A stretch of DNA of 64,000 bases. It comes from Lamellibrachia columna (lineage: Eukaryota; Annelida; Polychaeta; Sabellida; Siboglinidae). The DNA lies in contig OY759267.1 in the NCBI GenBank assembly GCA_963662155.1, forward strand, positions 31,786,976-31,850,975, written 5' to 3'. Both the position numbers and the translations under genes were made by a program. Position 1 is the first letter of the stretch; every line of letters starts with the position of its first letter. Below, in pieces: positions 45,411-57,355 of this stretch. A model generated the notes under the pieces. That model did not search any database, was not told the DNA's origin, and was given only the letters and a program-made list of their open reading frames with translations.

Positions 45411-45639
45411 AATTATATACATACGTGTCATCAACTTTGAGTTTGAAATGCTCATGTGAGCGATTACCAACCCGACACAACTCATATTCTTCTTTCAAGC
45501 TGTGTGTTGACATTCCTAAACCTAACTTGCTCTATGACGCAGATCTCTGGCCTGCTGGAACAAAGATTGGACGGTATTTCCCACCTAGGAAACACACACT
45601 AACAGATTCAACACACTTATAGACTTCCCCCTCCATATT

Positions 45640-48600
45640 GCTTCCTTTAACTCCAGAAGTATACCGAACAGTTCTTTTGACGTGGTTGACATCTTAAACT
45701 CTTTAGATATACTTGCTGTCCAGGAACACTGGCTCTCTAAACAGAGCCTTTCTTTCCTTAATTCTGTTCACTCTGACTTTAACGCCAGAGGAATTACATC
45801 CATTGATTATGGTGATGGTTTGAGTGGACGTCCTCATGGTGGACTCTGCTTTTTATGGAGGCGTTCACTCGACCCCTTTATCGTTGATTTATGCTGACGA
45901 GAAGAGACTCCTGGGTCTAAAAATTACCAGCTCTAACGCCACTATTCTACTTCTTAATGTCTATCTATCTATCTATCAGACTGATGACAATGCTGATGAA
46001 TATCTATACATTTTTGGCAAAATCCAGGCCATAAGCGATTAATTTGAATCAACCAATATATTCATCATTGGTGATTTTAATGCGGATATTAAGAACCCCA
46101 GTCTTTTTACTCCATTTCTCAATGCTTTTATAAACGACTGTCACCTTATCGCAAGTGACACATTGCTTCTCCCCTCTGATGCTTTTACATATGTTAGTGA
46201 TGCGCACGGCTCAAGGAGCTAGCTCGACCACGTGTTCACCACCCACTCTAGTCACTCATCAATATCTGATATGGAAGTTAAATATGATTGTGTCTCTTCC
46301 GACCACTTACCTCTATGCTTTTCCCTATATGTCAAGTTATTACCTTCCCCTGAAGCCACCATACAGGAGCAAATTCACGCACCTCATCCTGTGTGGAATG
46401 CTGCCTCCCCCCAGGATCTCCATAACTATCATACACAAACCGGTTTGCTTTTATCTGCTATTGATGTACCTCGTGAGGTTTTAAGATGTACTAACCCTAA
46501 TTGTAATGTTGAAGCCCATCGCACTTTGCTAAGCAATCTTTACAATGATATTATAAAATCTGCCGAGGTAATCCCTAGTAAGGCTAACAACACATCTTCT
46601 AAGTATACTGTTCTAGGCTGGAATGACCTAGTCAGAGACTCCCATCAAGCTGCTAGAGAATCCTTTCTCTTCTGGCGGTCTGCTGGGAGTCCTCGCCATT
46701 GTCCCTTGTATGATATAATGAAAGTTAGACGTGCTCATTTTAAACGCAACAAAAGACTATGTGAAAAAAATGCTGAAATTCTTAAAGCTGAAAGACTTGC
46801 TTCTAAACTATGTAATAATGACTTCAAAAACTTCTGGAAAGACATAAAACATATGAATAACGCCAGGTTGCCAAATCCTAGCAATGTTGGTGGTGCTTCA
46901 GGTGTCGAAAATGTAAAGAATATGTGGCTTCATCATTACCAATCCCTACTTAACTCTACCTGGCTCTCCAGTCAACATCAAGAAGATTAATGAATACTGT
47001 AGCAATGTACAGCTTAATGTTCAAATGATTGTTAATGTTAAGGAAATTCAAGATATAATATATGCAATACCTGTAGGCAAAGCCCCGGGTTATGATAGTG
47101 TAAGTAACGAACATTTTAAATATGCGAATGAAAAACTTCATGTTCTCATGTCACTTTTATATAGTAGCATGTTAATTCATGGTTTTTTACCGGATGCTAT
47201 GATGATTATAATCATAGCCCCCATAATAAAAAATAAGGCGGGTGACCTGTCTGATAACATAACTACCGACCCATTGCTCTAGCCACAATTGCTAGTAAAT
47301 TATTTTAATCCTTGATGCTATCCAGGGTTTCTACTTTTTTATCTACATGTGTAAACCAATTTGGATTTAAAAAGCATCACTCCACTGAAATGCTCATATT
47401 TTTATTAAAAGAACTCTTTCGACACTACATAGCAAATGGCTCATCTATGTATGTTACCATGCTGGATGCCTCTAAGGCCTTTAACAAAGTCAATCATAGT
47501 AAGCTATTCACCAAACTAATTGACCGGGGATGTCCTTCTTTTATTGTTCGCATTCTTTATTACTGGTACAGAACCCAGAAATTCACTGTCAGATGGTGTT
47601 GTAGCTTCTCAGACTGTTTTACCATTTCAAACGGTGTTAAGCAGGGTGGAATCCTTTCTCCACATCTTTTTAACGTTTACATGGATGACTTAAGTGTAAA
47701 TTTGAATAAATTACAAATTGGTTGTCTTTATGCAGGAACCATAATGGATCATATGGTGTATGCCGATGACCTTTGTGTTTTTTCACCTAGTGTTGCGGGG
47801 TTGAGAAAACTCACCGATTGTTGTGCCAAGTATGGCAATATGTTTGATATAACGTACAATGCCAAAAAATCTGTCTGTATGGTTATTGATAACAAACCTA
47901 GGGACAAGAAAAATATTCATCCTGTTGTTATCAATAACCATACACTACCTTACACTGAGAAATGTAAATACCTTGGCCATATTGTAAACAATAACCTTAT
48001 TGATGATGACGATATTGCCAGGCAGAAAAGATGTATCTATGCTCAGGCAAATGCTTTAGCCCGAAAATTTTACTTATGCAACAATTCCATTAAAACAACT
48101 TTATTTAATTCATACTGTGGTTCAATGTACACCTCAAGTCTTTGATGTCATTTAAAAAAACAGAGTCTGAAAGGTATTACTGTCGCTTATAACAACAGTT
48201 TTAGAATTATACACAACCTGTCACCCCGCTGTACTGCAAGCCATATGTTCGCTACTAATTATGTTAAATCCTTTAATGAACGTATTCGCTCATAAATTTT
48301 TAGCCTTTTATGCCGGTTGGAAAAATCCGACAATATACTTTTTGTGAATTATCTTCATTTATTTATTATCAAAGTCCATTGATTAAACATTGGATTGATC
48401 AATTGTATGCTTTTAATTCATGATGTTTGTACTTTTATACAAATATATTTTTTATCCTTATCTTATATATATATTTTACTACACATCATGTATATATATT
48501 TATATATGTATATTTTTCACACTACATGTACCTCTATTGTTCATCATGTGTGTATATGTATGTGTTTTTTTTACCTGTATGTATTTATAATATTATGGGC

Positions 48601-48640
48601 TCTTGCCTGAAATAAAACATTATTATTATTATTATATATT
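45640..48640 (+). pseudogene. APE-type LINE, nearly full, multiply disabled
   Basis: Order: endonuclease (LDILAVQEHWLSKQS; GDFNADIKNP near 46070; SSDHLPLCF near 46300), linker (SKYTVLGWNDLVRDSHQAAR), then reverse transcriptase with VGKAPGYDSV (47077), VTMLDASKAFNKVNH (47455), NGVKQGGILSPHLFNVYMDD (47630) and MVYADDLCVF (47755), and a C-terminal YLGHIVNNNLIDDDDIARQK. The YADD box is intact, but stops (for example 46040, 46219) and a frameshift near 47257 disable it. The 3' end is att repeats after tgaaataaaac (48609-48640), as expected for a LINE tail. Confidence 0.88.
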
Positions 48641-48789
48641 ATAACGTGGTTCTAGTTGATATACTTTGACCAACTCAAATATAAAAAACGCGCGCCTAGT
48701 GAACACGTGGTAACCAACCAGTGCCCGAGGCACTTCTAATTCTACGTGTTTGATCAGCATTGTCCATAAGTCTGGATTTTTACTCCGAT

Positions 48790-51250
48790 ATTTACTTACT
48801 TAGGTTTACTTAGGTTCTTCCTGACCGTAGGCGGTGGCCTCGGTGGTCAGATCTTCAATTATCCCTTGGAATTTTCTACGACTTCCTGGCAAGGCAGCTT
48901 TGTAGTTGTAGAGAAACTCCTCAGTACTCCAATGTCTATCTAGGCGGTTTTTAAATGAGTTGACACTTGGGGCAGTTACAACTACTTCCGGTAGATCATT
49001 CCATAATCTGGTAACTCTAAGTGAGAAGCTTTATTTTCTAACATTTGTACAAGCATTTTCTATAAACAATTTCAAACTATGACCCCTTGTTCCTTCCTTT
49101 GTATCACTGTCTTTGTGCAGCTTGACAATGTTAGATACATCACTGTCATATTTCCCATGGAGCAGTTTATATACCTCAATCATATCACCACGAGTTTGTC
49201 TATATGCAAGTGTAGGAAGTTTCAATCTCTGAAGTCTTTCTTCGTAAGAAATATTCTTCATACCAGGAAGCTGTTTTGTTGCGCGTCTTTGCACATTTTC
49301 GATGGCATCTTTGTATTTCTGTTTATAAGGGGACCATGTTGATATTGCATAATCTAGATGACTCCTAACTAAAGCTTTATATAATGGCACCAAATTATGT
49401 TGATTTAGGATTGTAAAGGACCTTCTAATAACTGCCATGATACTATTTGCTTTGTTTATTTTTTGGTTGATGTGTTTATCAAATTCTAGGTTTTAATCAA
49501 TTATAACCCCAATGTCTTTTTGTTCTTCTATTCCTCCTAATTCATGGGCAGTATTATCTATCTTCAGGTTGTATGCATACTCTTGCTGTATTGTTTTCCC
49601 TACGTGCATTAAATTACATTTATCTGGGTGGAACCTTAATAACCATTTACTTGACCAAAATGTTAAATAATCTAAGTCGTTCTCTAGTGTACGCTGGTCA
49701 TGTGGACTAGTAATCGTTTAGAAAATCTTTGTATCATCCGCAAACATATATACATTTGAAACTATATTCTCAGGAAGATCATTTATGTATAAAACAAATA
49801 GGATCGGTCCTAAGACACTGCCCTGTGGAATACCACTTGTTATATTTGCCCACTCAGAATTTGTCCCATTTACATTGACCTGCTGTACCCGGTCAGACAA
49901 GAACGCCTGGATCCATCTTAGTGTGTAATACTCTATACCATACGATTTAAGTTTGCCTATCAATCTTTTGTGAGGGACTGTGTCAAATGCTTAAATGAAG
50001 TCCAAATATACAACGTCTACAAATTCCCCTCTATCCAAAGCTTTGGTCCATGAGTCAATAACATTTAATAATTGGAGTACCTTTAATAAAAATTTAATAA
50101 AACCAAATTGTTGCGTACTAAATTATTTTTTCCTAATCATATGATTGACAATATGATCTTTGACACATTGTTCCATACATTTACATATTATACTTGTTAA
50201 GCTGACTGGTCTATAATTTCCTACGTTTTTTCGATTACCCTTCTTAAATATGGCTGAGATCCTTCCCTGTTTCCATTCCTTTGGTAGTTCACCCACAGCC
50301 AGTGAATTATTAAATAGCCTAGCTAGTGGTTTACATAAATGATTAGATAGCTCTTTCAACAACCTAGGATGAACACCATCTGGCCCTACCGATTTACACA
50401 CATTAAGGTTATCAAGCCTTTTTTTAATAATTTCCTCATCAATAGTCAATTCTTCCATGTTGTGCCTTAACTTCACTGGTGGAATATGAGGGATATCACC
50501 ATCTGGCTCTATAGTAAAAACACTTGACAAAAAATATCCTAGGACATCTGCCTTTTCCCTATCAGAATCTGTGAGTCTAGATTTAGGATCTTATGGGTCT
50601 GTGTTCAGATCTGAAACACCTTCCCGATTCTTGGTTTTGGAGTTCATATATTTCCATACTGCTTTTGGGTTTGTCTTAGATTCTGTTGCTAGCTTCATCT
50701 CAAATTCCTTCTGTATCCTCCTCGTTAATTTACGGACTTGATTTCTAGCCCTACAATATTCAGTATAGTATTTTCCTTCTTTTGTCTCCATATAACGTTT
50801 CCATAAAATGTGTTTTTTCTTAATTTTCTTTACTGATTCCTTGTTTAGGGGTACTTTTCCTTTATGTCTGTTAATATTTCTCACAAGTCGATGAGGGATG
50901 AATTCATCCTCTATCTTTTTAATATATTCTTTAAAACCTAACCATTGATGGTTTATAGTGCTCGTGCCAAGTATCTCGCCAGTCTGTGTGGTCTAGTTTC
51001 GTCTTCATACTATTATAATCCCCTTGGTCTTAATATTATTTAAGTCGTGTATGGCTTGCTATTTCTGCATAGCACCTAAATGTAGTGATGAGGACAGAGT
51101 GATCACTCTTACCAAGTGGGCTTTTATACACTATATCATCTATCGTATCTTTTTCATTGGTGAAAAACTAAATCAAGAATGTTCGATTTATTTCCTAATC
51201 GCCCCCTTGTTGGGAGTGTGACATGTTGGAAGAGGAAATTATCTCTTATT
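48790..51250 (-). pseudogene. CR1-like LINE, 5'-truncated, few disabling changes
   Basis: Reading leftwards: end of endonuclease (LPTRGRLGNKSNILDLVF, SPLGKSDHSV near 51100-51250), KGKVPLNKESVKKIKKKHIL linker, then RT with KSVGPDGVHPRLLKE, GNYRPVSLTSIICKCMEQ, AFDTVPHKRL, SGIPQGSVLGPILFVLYIND and MFADDTKIF. The C-terminal LDYAISTWSPYKQKYKDAIE and a final RHWSTEEFLYNYKAALPGSR end near 48815. Only a handful of in-frame stops occur (49720, 49992, 50592 region), so it is younger than other copies. The tail carries taagtaaacctaag repeats near 48790-48815. Confidence 0.88.
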
Positions 51251-51309
51251 CCTTCTTTAAATTTAGTGTCTGGGCTATTAGTATTCTCTGAGAGTGTGTA
51301 CCAGTTTTG

Positions 51310-51345
51310 TGTGTGTCTGTGTGCACGCGCACGTGCGTGTGTGAT
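51310..51345. repeat. alternating purine-pyrimidine run
   Basis: tgtgtgtctgtgtgcacgcgcacgtg-type sequence, capable of Z-DNA. A similar run is at 13886-13920. Confidence 0.7.
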
Positions 51346-51819
51346 TTATATTATATACCTACAATGTTAAGTCATTTTTCAGTTTTAAACGATACCTGTG
51401 GCTGTGGCCAGTGTGGGTCTGACTGCGGATTCACCACGCTTCGATCACATGTTTTATTTCCTTGCAAATGGGTTCTACCACACGTCCGTTAGCAATACAT
51501 TTAGAGCCAGTGTGCAGCGATCTGCAAAGAAGTTCCGTTTGAGAGGTATGTGCAGTCATTGATATTTGATTTAGCTGACTTACGCAGATTGTTTTCATAG
51601 TGGAGGATCTGAAATAGAGTTGAGCTGTGCTCAGTCACAGGAGTCCGTGCTTTAGTTCCATCATTCAATATGATCCCAGGCATATTTATGTTACAAAAAT
51701 GTTCTATCTTAGATCATTTTTAGGGCCAAATAGCACCCTGGTATGTGCCATGGAACTAAAGCACTGAGGTATCAAATTTAGGCAAAACTATAGTTATAAT
51801 GGCAAAATCGCACAAGTCC

Positions 51820-52190
51820 CCTATAATTTGTAGTCGCCTTGACTATTGCAAGTCACTGCTAAACAATGTTGCTAAAAAGGACTTGAAGGAGTACATAATT
51901 GTTTGGCATGTGTTGTAATCAAAGCCCCTCGTTTCTCAACATCACTTCCTCTACTTAAACAGCTCCACTGTCTTCTGGTTGTGTATCGAACCAAATTAGC
52001 TACCATTATGTATTGGGCCCTTTCTACACAACAACCACCCTACTTGGTTAGTTTCTTGCATTTTACAGATATCCCTAGGAATCTAAGATCATCTGTGCCA
52101 CAACAACTTTTTGTCCCCAAAACTAATATTGACATTGACAAATGTGCTTTCTCTGCATGGCAGCACGGATCATATTGAGTCACATGCAAA
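51820..52190 (+). pseudogene. LINE RT C-terminal relic
   Basis: Remnants in two frames: SRLDYCKSLLNNVAKKDLKE, LLKQLHCLLVVYRTKLATIM (usual LHWLPV..R..YK), LSTQQPPYLVSFL, and a final NIDIDKCAFSAWQHGS (usual FS.AAP..WN). This is the C-terminal tail domain of a CR1/jockey-type reverse transcriptase. Confidence 0.75.
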
Positions 52191-52194
52191 TTTC

Positions 52195-52610
52195 CAGGTT
52201 AGAAAATAAACAAACAAAACAAGCACCATCGTACGATGAATCTGTATATTTCATCCAGTATAGCAATTATACAATGATTATTTCCTAAGTAAAAAAATGT
52301 CAGCAACCAAATGTTTTGTCTTAAGTACTGAGACATTCGGTTATCTATTTCCACTTCTGCACATACTTCTATGAGCTCAGATTCCTGGGGACGCAGGCGC
52401 ATTAAGTTCACTATATTATCATCATCACGTACCACACTGATCTACGAAATATTAGCAATTATTTGTAGAACGTTCATCTGCATGTAGAGTTTATCAATTT
52501 ATGCACATAATTTGCACACAAGTGTTGGGACAAGCATTCTTCATGTTATTTGTCTCCAATAGTTAAACATATATTTTGAATATTTATATAATATATAATA
52601 TTCACTAATT
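52195..52610. other. no gene recognised
   Basis: AT-rich sequence with one 78-codon minus frame lacking motifs. The upstream tract (52585-52631) supplies the acceptor for the next exon. Confidence 0.35.
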
Positions 52611-52631
52611 AATGGATAGTGTGTGTTGCAG

Positions 52632-52803
52632 GGGAAAGTTGTGTTTTGTGGCAAAAGGAGGCCTGCGGTTGGTACTGCGCAGCCGTACTGAGATCGAGGC
52701 AGCACTTAGAGTGTGCCACGATGATCCGGGCACTGGGGGTCATCGGGGCGTGGCGGTTACTTTGAAAAAACTGGACTACGATGGCAAAATATGTGATATA
52801 TTG
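52632..52803 (+). pseudogene. Gin/Ginger-type integrase, zinc-binding exon
   Basis: After gtgttgcag the frame reads GKLCFVAKGGLRLVLRSRTE, IEAALRVCHDDPGTGGHRGV, AVTLKKLDYDGKICDIL and leaves at g|gtaagt in phase 1. The H....GGHRG pair supplies the two histidines of the H2C2 integrase zinc finger. The usual YYW after the K-L segment is altered to YDG. Confidence 0.75.
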
Positions 52804-53098
52804 GGTAAGTTAAACATACTATCTTTATAAATGTAATTGGAGTACAAATTGCCATAACAGCATGAGTGATATGTTAAGCCTGTGTAGTGTTACAGAGACT
52901 ATGCCACTATGTCATAACTTTATTGTACTTTGCTAGTGCTGGTGAAACTATTACATCATCGGGTAATGACGTCAACAATTTAGCACTGTGATTATTTTTT
53001 TCAGGCTTTCAGTGATTAAACTCGCATTCTGTGTTGCATAATATTTATAGTGAATTTAACAAAATGTCTTCTGATTCTTTTCTATTTCACATTGTAGG

Positions 53099-53288
53099 TG
53101 AAAGCGTGCCCGCATGCCAGCACAAAATGAAGACTGGCTCCCGAGCTTCAGCCCATCAAAACAGATGTTACCTGGGATGTAGTAGGTATCGACCTGATGG
53201 GGCCTTATTTCGAAACTTCGAACTGGGTAAATACATTTTCACTGCGACTGATTTGTTTTCTAAGTTTGTCTTCGCAAGGCCGATTAAG
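53099..53288 (+). pseudogene. integrase core exon with two compensating frameshifts
   Basis: Entering in phase 1 after attgtag, it reads GESVPACQHKMKTGS, the second half of the zinc finger (one Cys altered). Then in another frame PELQPIKTDVTWDVVGIDLM, GPYFETSN (first catalytic Asp at 53191), and back in the first frame GKYIFTATDLFSKFVFARPI K to donor aag|gtact. The out-of-frame middle is about 75 bases. This is the retroviral-type integrase fold shared by Gin genes, Ginger transposons and gypsy elements. Confidence 0.75.
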
Positions 53289-53641
53289 GTACTAATAGCA
53301 CTGCACAGTTCTGTTTGGCTTTCAATCATATTGTGTGTCCACTCCTATATGCACAGTTTATTACCGACCTTCGCACATCCATTTATGGACATGGTAAATG
53401 ACACTATAGGCTAACTTTGTTATCAGCCCTCACTGTAACCAATTAAACTGACTTTCTTCAAATACTATTGCATTTGACAGTGTTAACATTGATGCTGTTT
53501 TGGGCAATATTATCTAGCTTCCTTGCTTCTCTTGGACGTATGCTTTATATGTGGATTACAGTATATGTATCTATCATGGCAAATGTATGAAGTGCAAATG
53601 TACAATAATGTTCAATGATGAATTCTGATTGACAGTGACAG

Positions 53642-53746
53642 AGCAAAGCTGCAGGGGATGTCAGTGCTGCTATCATTGACCTCTTCTATTCCTACGGGCC
53701 ACCACAACGCCTCCTGAGTGACCAAGGTCGTGAATTTATAAATGTG
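53642..53746 (+). pseudogene. integrase core exon, second Asp
   Basis: In phase after gtgacag: SKAAGDVSAAIIDLFYSYGP, PQRLLSDQGREFINV, with the second catalytic Asp (SDQG, 53720). The exon carrying the catalytic Glu (…NG..ER.N) is not found between here and 53903, so the enzyme is incomplete. Confidence 0.75.
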
Positions 53747-53902
53747 GTATGGCACAAATATACTTCTCACTTGGCTGCTTATTATTATTTTACATATTAC
53801 TATTAGCATTAAAATAATAATATGCATATTTTGGTGATGTTAGGATGCATGTCAGTTGTCTCATTTTAATGAACTATATCACATTATGCTTGTCTGATGC
53901 AG

Positions 53903-54055
53903 GTGGTAAGCTGGAGGCCAACTGGCTCGGTCCATACACGGTTAAGACCGTCGGACCGAACCATCAGGCGGTCTTAGAGAAGGACGGGGTGCTGTTGAAG
54001 CACAAAGTGAACTTTGGCCAGCTCAAGCCATATTTAGATCGCACGTTTCATGAAG
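53903..54055 (+). pseudogene. integrase C-terminal (SH3/chromo-like) exon
   Basis: After tgatgcag: GGKLEANWLGPYTVKTVGPN, HQAVLEKDGVLLKHKVNFGQ, LKPYLDRTFHEG, then aag|gtata. The K.W.GPY.V......L...G........LKPY course is the small beta-barrel following the core in Gin/Ginger and gypsy integrases. Consensus splicing suggests these were true exons before decay. Confidence 0.75.
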
Positions 54056-54204
54056 GTATAGTAAACTTATCTGTTTTTTATATGTATTTTTAGTAATGTT
54101 TTTTTATTGTTTTTCTCTTGGTTGGGTGCTGCATATTTCTTCCCATTGTATCAAATAACAGGCATGAGGTGATTAACTTCACCTAATCATTAACTTAATA
54201 ATTA

Positions 54205-55008
54205 ATGAGTACTGCCTGCCCAGCTGCTGCACTCGTTTCGACTACCACCCGCCCAGCTGCTGCAATCGTGACGACTACCACCCGCCCAGCTGCTGCAATC
54301 GTGACGACTACAACCAGCCCAGCTACGGCAATCGTGACGACTACCACCCGTCCAGCTGCTGCAAGCGTGACGACTACCACCCGCCCAGCTGCTGCACTCC
54401 TTTCGACTACTGCCTGCCCAGCGATGACTGCCTCACTGCTGCCAGTGCCAACCAAGCGGCCACACACCAAGAACGCTAAGGTTGTGTGTTCGTCAAAACA
54501 GCAGCGTGTGGACTTCGTTTTAGATGAGTTCAGTTTGCTGACAGACGACCACGAATGGGTAGAACTACAATTGCTGAAGAAGCAATTTCCTGGAATGGCC
54601 GGCTTGCAAAACCCAGTTCTCGGTGCCGTTCTGCAGTTCGCTGTTGCGAGTGGACCGTTTGTGTATGTACTGCATGATGGAGAACTGCACAGGGTAACTG
54701 TCGCCACTCCACCAACCCACGTGGATGCAGATGTCATCGTTTATGACTCGCTCAACAGAAGTGTCAACATGCACTGCAAAATGCAGATTGCTTCACTGCT
54801 GTGAACAACACACTCAAGAATCAGGTGTGTTGTTGACACCAGTCAGCGACAGAGTGGGGTCATTGATTGTGGGCTCTACGCCATTGCAGCAGCAACATCT
54901 GTGTGTTATGAGGAATTCCCCAGTGGCGAGTACGATCAGGCTGCAATGCGTGGACACTTGCGAACCTGCATTGAAAGTGGTGTCATGACACACTTCCCAA
55001 GCAGCATG
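54205..55008 (+). pseudogene. Ulp1-like cysteine protease with one in-frame stop
   Basis: ATG 54205 opens an Ala/Thr repeat region, then a basic stretch (PTKRPHTKNAK) and a protease domain: DDHEWVELQLLKKQFP, GPFVYVLHDGELHRVTV (catalytic His, 54688), VIVYDSLNRS (Asp, 54745), IASLL then TGA 54802-54804, and in the same frame TSQRQSGVIDCGLYAIAAAT (Gln; Cys at 54868), ending YDQAAMRGHLRTCIE and THFPSSM. This is the C48/adenain-like fold, related to SUMO proteases. Ulp1-type domains are described in Ginger transposons, which suits its place 150 bases after the integrase. The His is followed by Arg where Trp is usual. Confidence 0.75.
54213..54430. repeat. 33-bp coding minisatellite, ~6.5 units
   Basis: The unit encodes TTTRPAAAIVT. 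Since 33 is a multiple of three, a long Val/Ala-rich minus frame (54195-54737) is also open and is an artefact. Confidence 0.9.
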
Positions 55009-55109
55009 AGGTTAGACTTAATGTGTAACTTAATAATTGCCATGATATTGAAGAGTACGCATTTATATAACGCGAGTGGGATCTTTAATTTCCCTTGGCA
55101 TAAACAGTA

Positions 55110-55925
55110 GATGTAAAATATATGCATATGATAATTATACATGTGTACGTATATATTCAATGTGGTTTAAATATATTGAAAGATACTGGTATAGTTGAAA
55201 TGTTTTCATGTAGGAAATTGTTGACAATTTATGCTGATTCTTTTGGTGGGATAGGCTGTAATATTTTCACCAAAATATAATAAAAACCACATTCTCTGAT
55301 GTTATACATGCTCAGCAAATTTTTCACTTTGTTTGGATAGGTCTGCAGACACGTGTGAACATTTGAGTCACGATTGTGAAAATGATGACTGACTTCTCAC
55401 AGAAAAAGTGCTATGTTAAGGTAAATGTCTGTTTTGTAGTTTGAAGTATTATTTTTTTCATAACACAATAGTGAGAAATAATTTTTTGTCATTATGACTA
55501 AAATGTCTTTGTGCATCATTATGCAGGCGATTTCCAAACAAACAGATCACATGTGCTTAGGTACGTATCCTAATTAAAGGTGCTTAATCAATTTGTTTTT
55601 TGTTTTGGTACATTTTTGTCCAATTCAACAACAGGAATAAATATCGGGCTTTTGACATGCCGCGATAACACACTTTGCTGAAAGTGATCTTTTTTGCACC
55701 AGTAAACCTGATGACGAGTTGATGCAGCACCTATAGTTTTTTTTGCAGACAAATTGTTGCTTTGTTATTGCAAATTAGACTTAAGTTTATGTTCATCTAA
55801 CCTTTTGTTATGACGGGTCACTTTAACGTTCATTCTGTTGCATGTTTAGTTTAAGACCACAGATTTGTATAGTATATTTTTGACAGATAGGTAAGTACTA
55901 TCCAACATTCTTCTTTATAACTATA
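55110..55925. other. no clear exon
   Basis: A tentative short exon lies near 55343 (gatag, then SADTCEHLSHDCENDD and a stop). Otherwise AT-rich intergenic or intronic sequence. Confidence 0.3.
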
Positions 55926-55929
55926 AATA

Positions 55930-56104
55930 CAGTCAACCTTGCATACGTCAGGTTCTCCTAAGTCGTATCTTCGCTCAGCTTGGACACAATTCCGACTTGG
56001 AATGTATTTATTTCCCATACGAAATCTATGTCTAAGTCGGATCTTCACCTAACTCGGATTAAATCGCTTGGTCCCTTTGATTCCGACTTATGTGAGGTTT
56101 ACTG
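55930..56104. mobile_element. 175-bp MITE with TA target duplication
   Basis: Terminal repeats cagtcaaccttgcatacgtc and, inverted at the other end, cagtaaacctcacataagtc are flanked by TA on both sides (55928-55929, 56105-56106). The interior repeats cgactta/taagtcg words. Size, ends and TA target fit a pogo/Tigger (Tc1-mariner superfamily) derivative. Confidence 0.8.
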
Positions 56105-56326
56105 TAAGTCTACACTTGTCAAGGGCTAGACATACATCAAATAACCTACTTGTCCGCAGGCAGTTATAATAAAAAAGAAATTTTCTGACAACTGGTATCA
56201 TTAATTTAGAGCCCAGCGTTTGTAGTGAATTATCTAATACAGTGTGCAAATGATTTTTTAAAGCTATTTGTTTTCAATATTGTCACCTGTTCTTTTACAT
56301 GTACAAATCCCATGATTTTGTTTCAG

Positions 56327-56442
56327 ATTTTCTTTCACTGGATGATGACTTGGTGGAGTGGAATCCTGACAAAGTGGCCCCACATGTACAAGAGGCCTAC
56401 GCTCTCATTACAACATGCACAAAGAGACAGTTTGCTGATAAG
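56327..56442 (+). CDS. unidentified five-exon gene, exon 1 of those seen
   Basis: After tgtttcag: FLSLDDDLVEWNPDKVAPHV, QEAYALITTCTKRQFADK, ending in phase 0 at aag|gtagca. It enters with two bases of a codon, so an upstream coding exon is required and was not found with confidence. Helical, acidic composition. The family is not recognised. Confidence 0.6.
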
Positions 56443-56739
56443 GTAGCAATACTTAAGACAATAATGGTAACCGTAAAATGGCAAAATCAAACACTTCGTA
56501 ACTTAGCTAATATTTTATGGATTTTGATGAACTTTCCATCAATATTAGTATGGACATCTATCATGCAAATTATGTATTCTATCATCCCTAATTCATTTGC
56601 ATATCCCTCATTTTCATGTAGAAATGTGACTATTAAAATACATGTCTGCAAATGTCACTCTATAATACAGCAATCACATATTAATGGAATTTTGCAGGGT
56701 TTGAAATTATAAGATGTTAAATTTTATATGTGTTTACAG

Positions 56740-56795
56740 GTGAGGGACATTGTGCTCAGCGACCTTCATGACATGTTCACATTCCAAGAACCCAA
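56740..56795 (+). CDS. unidentified five-exon gene, exon 2
   Basis: tttacag|GTGAGG start; reads VRDIVLSDLHDMFTFQEP and ends with two bases (AA) before the consensus donor gtaagt. Phase 0 in, 2 out. Confidence 0.6.
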
Positions 56796-57355
56796 GTAAG
56801 TTAGCTATTATAATATATATTATAATTAGAATCTTCAGGCTTTAAATTTCAAAACAAGCCATCACCATGTAGCATCTATAGGACCAATGTCCAAAAAAGT
56901 GTAGAAATGGATTTTTGGAGGTCCGAGAAAACAAATTTTTATTCTAAAGAATTAAGTAATATTTTCTTATTGTATGCATAGGGGGATATTTTCCATCAAG
57001 TGTTCAAGTTTAATATGCATTATTTTTGTTGTAACTGTTACTTAAAGTCATGCCTGATTTTCATCGCTTTTAGTGGGAGCAATCCATGGTAACATTTTCG
57101 TTAGCCTGACTATAATTCACGGCTTGAGAGGCAAGACACACTTTTTACTAAATGTACACTATAACTCCTATAATTATAAGGAGTGCAGACAGGAGCCTCA
57201 AGATCTTACACAAAAATAATGATCATTCTTTAAAACAAAAGTAGTGTTGTCAAATTGCTTTTACGTATACATTGTAGGAATTGCAGTCACATTTATATTT
57301 ATACATCAAACTAAGTGCTATGTATCTCTACAAATGATATTTGATCTGTTTTTAG

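Noticed and set aside
45293..45622. 109-codon ORF with GRVVPGRVVHG
   Set aside because: Arises from the ggccgagttgtcc repeat; the same pattern is a frequent false prediction.
54195..54737. 180-codon Val/Ala-rich minus ORF
   Set aside because: Shadow of the 33-bp repeat and protease gene on the plus strand.
54802..54804. Selenocysteine at TGA
   Set aside because: The position is not a known catalytic site of the protease family and no selenocysteine-insertion hairpin is evident; a nonsense change is simpler.
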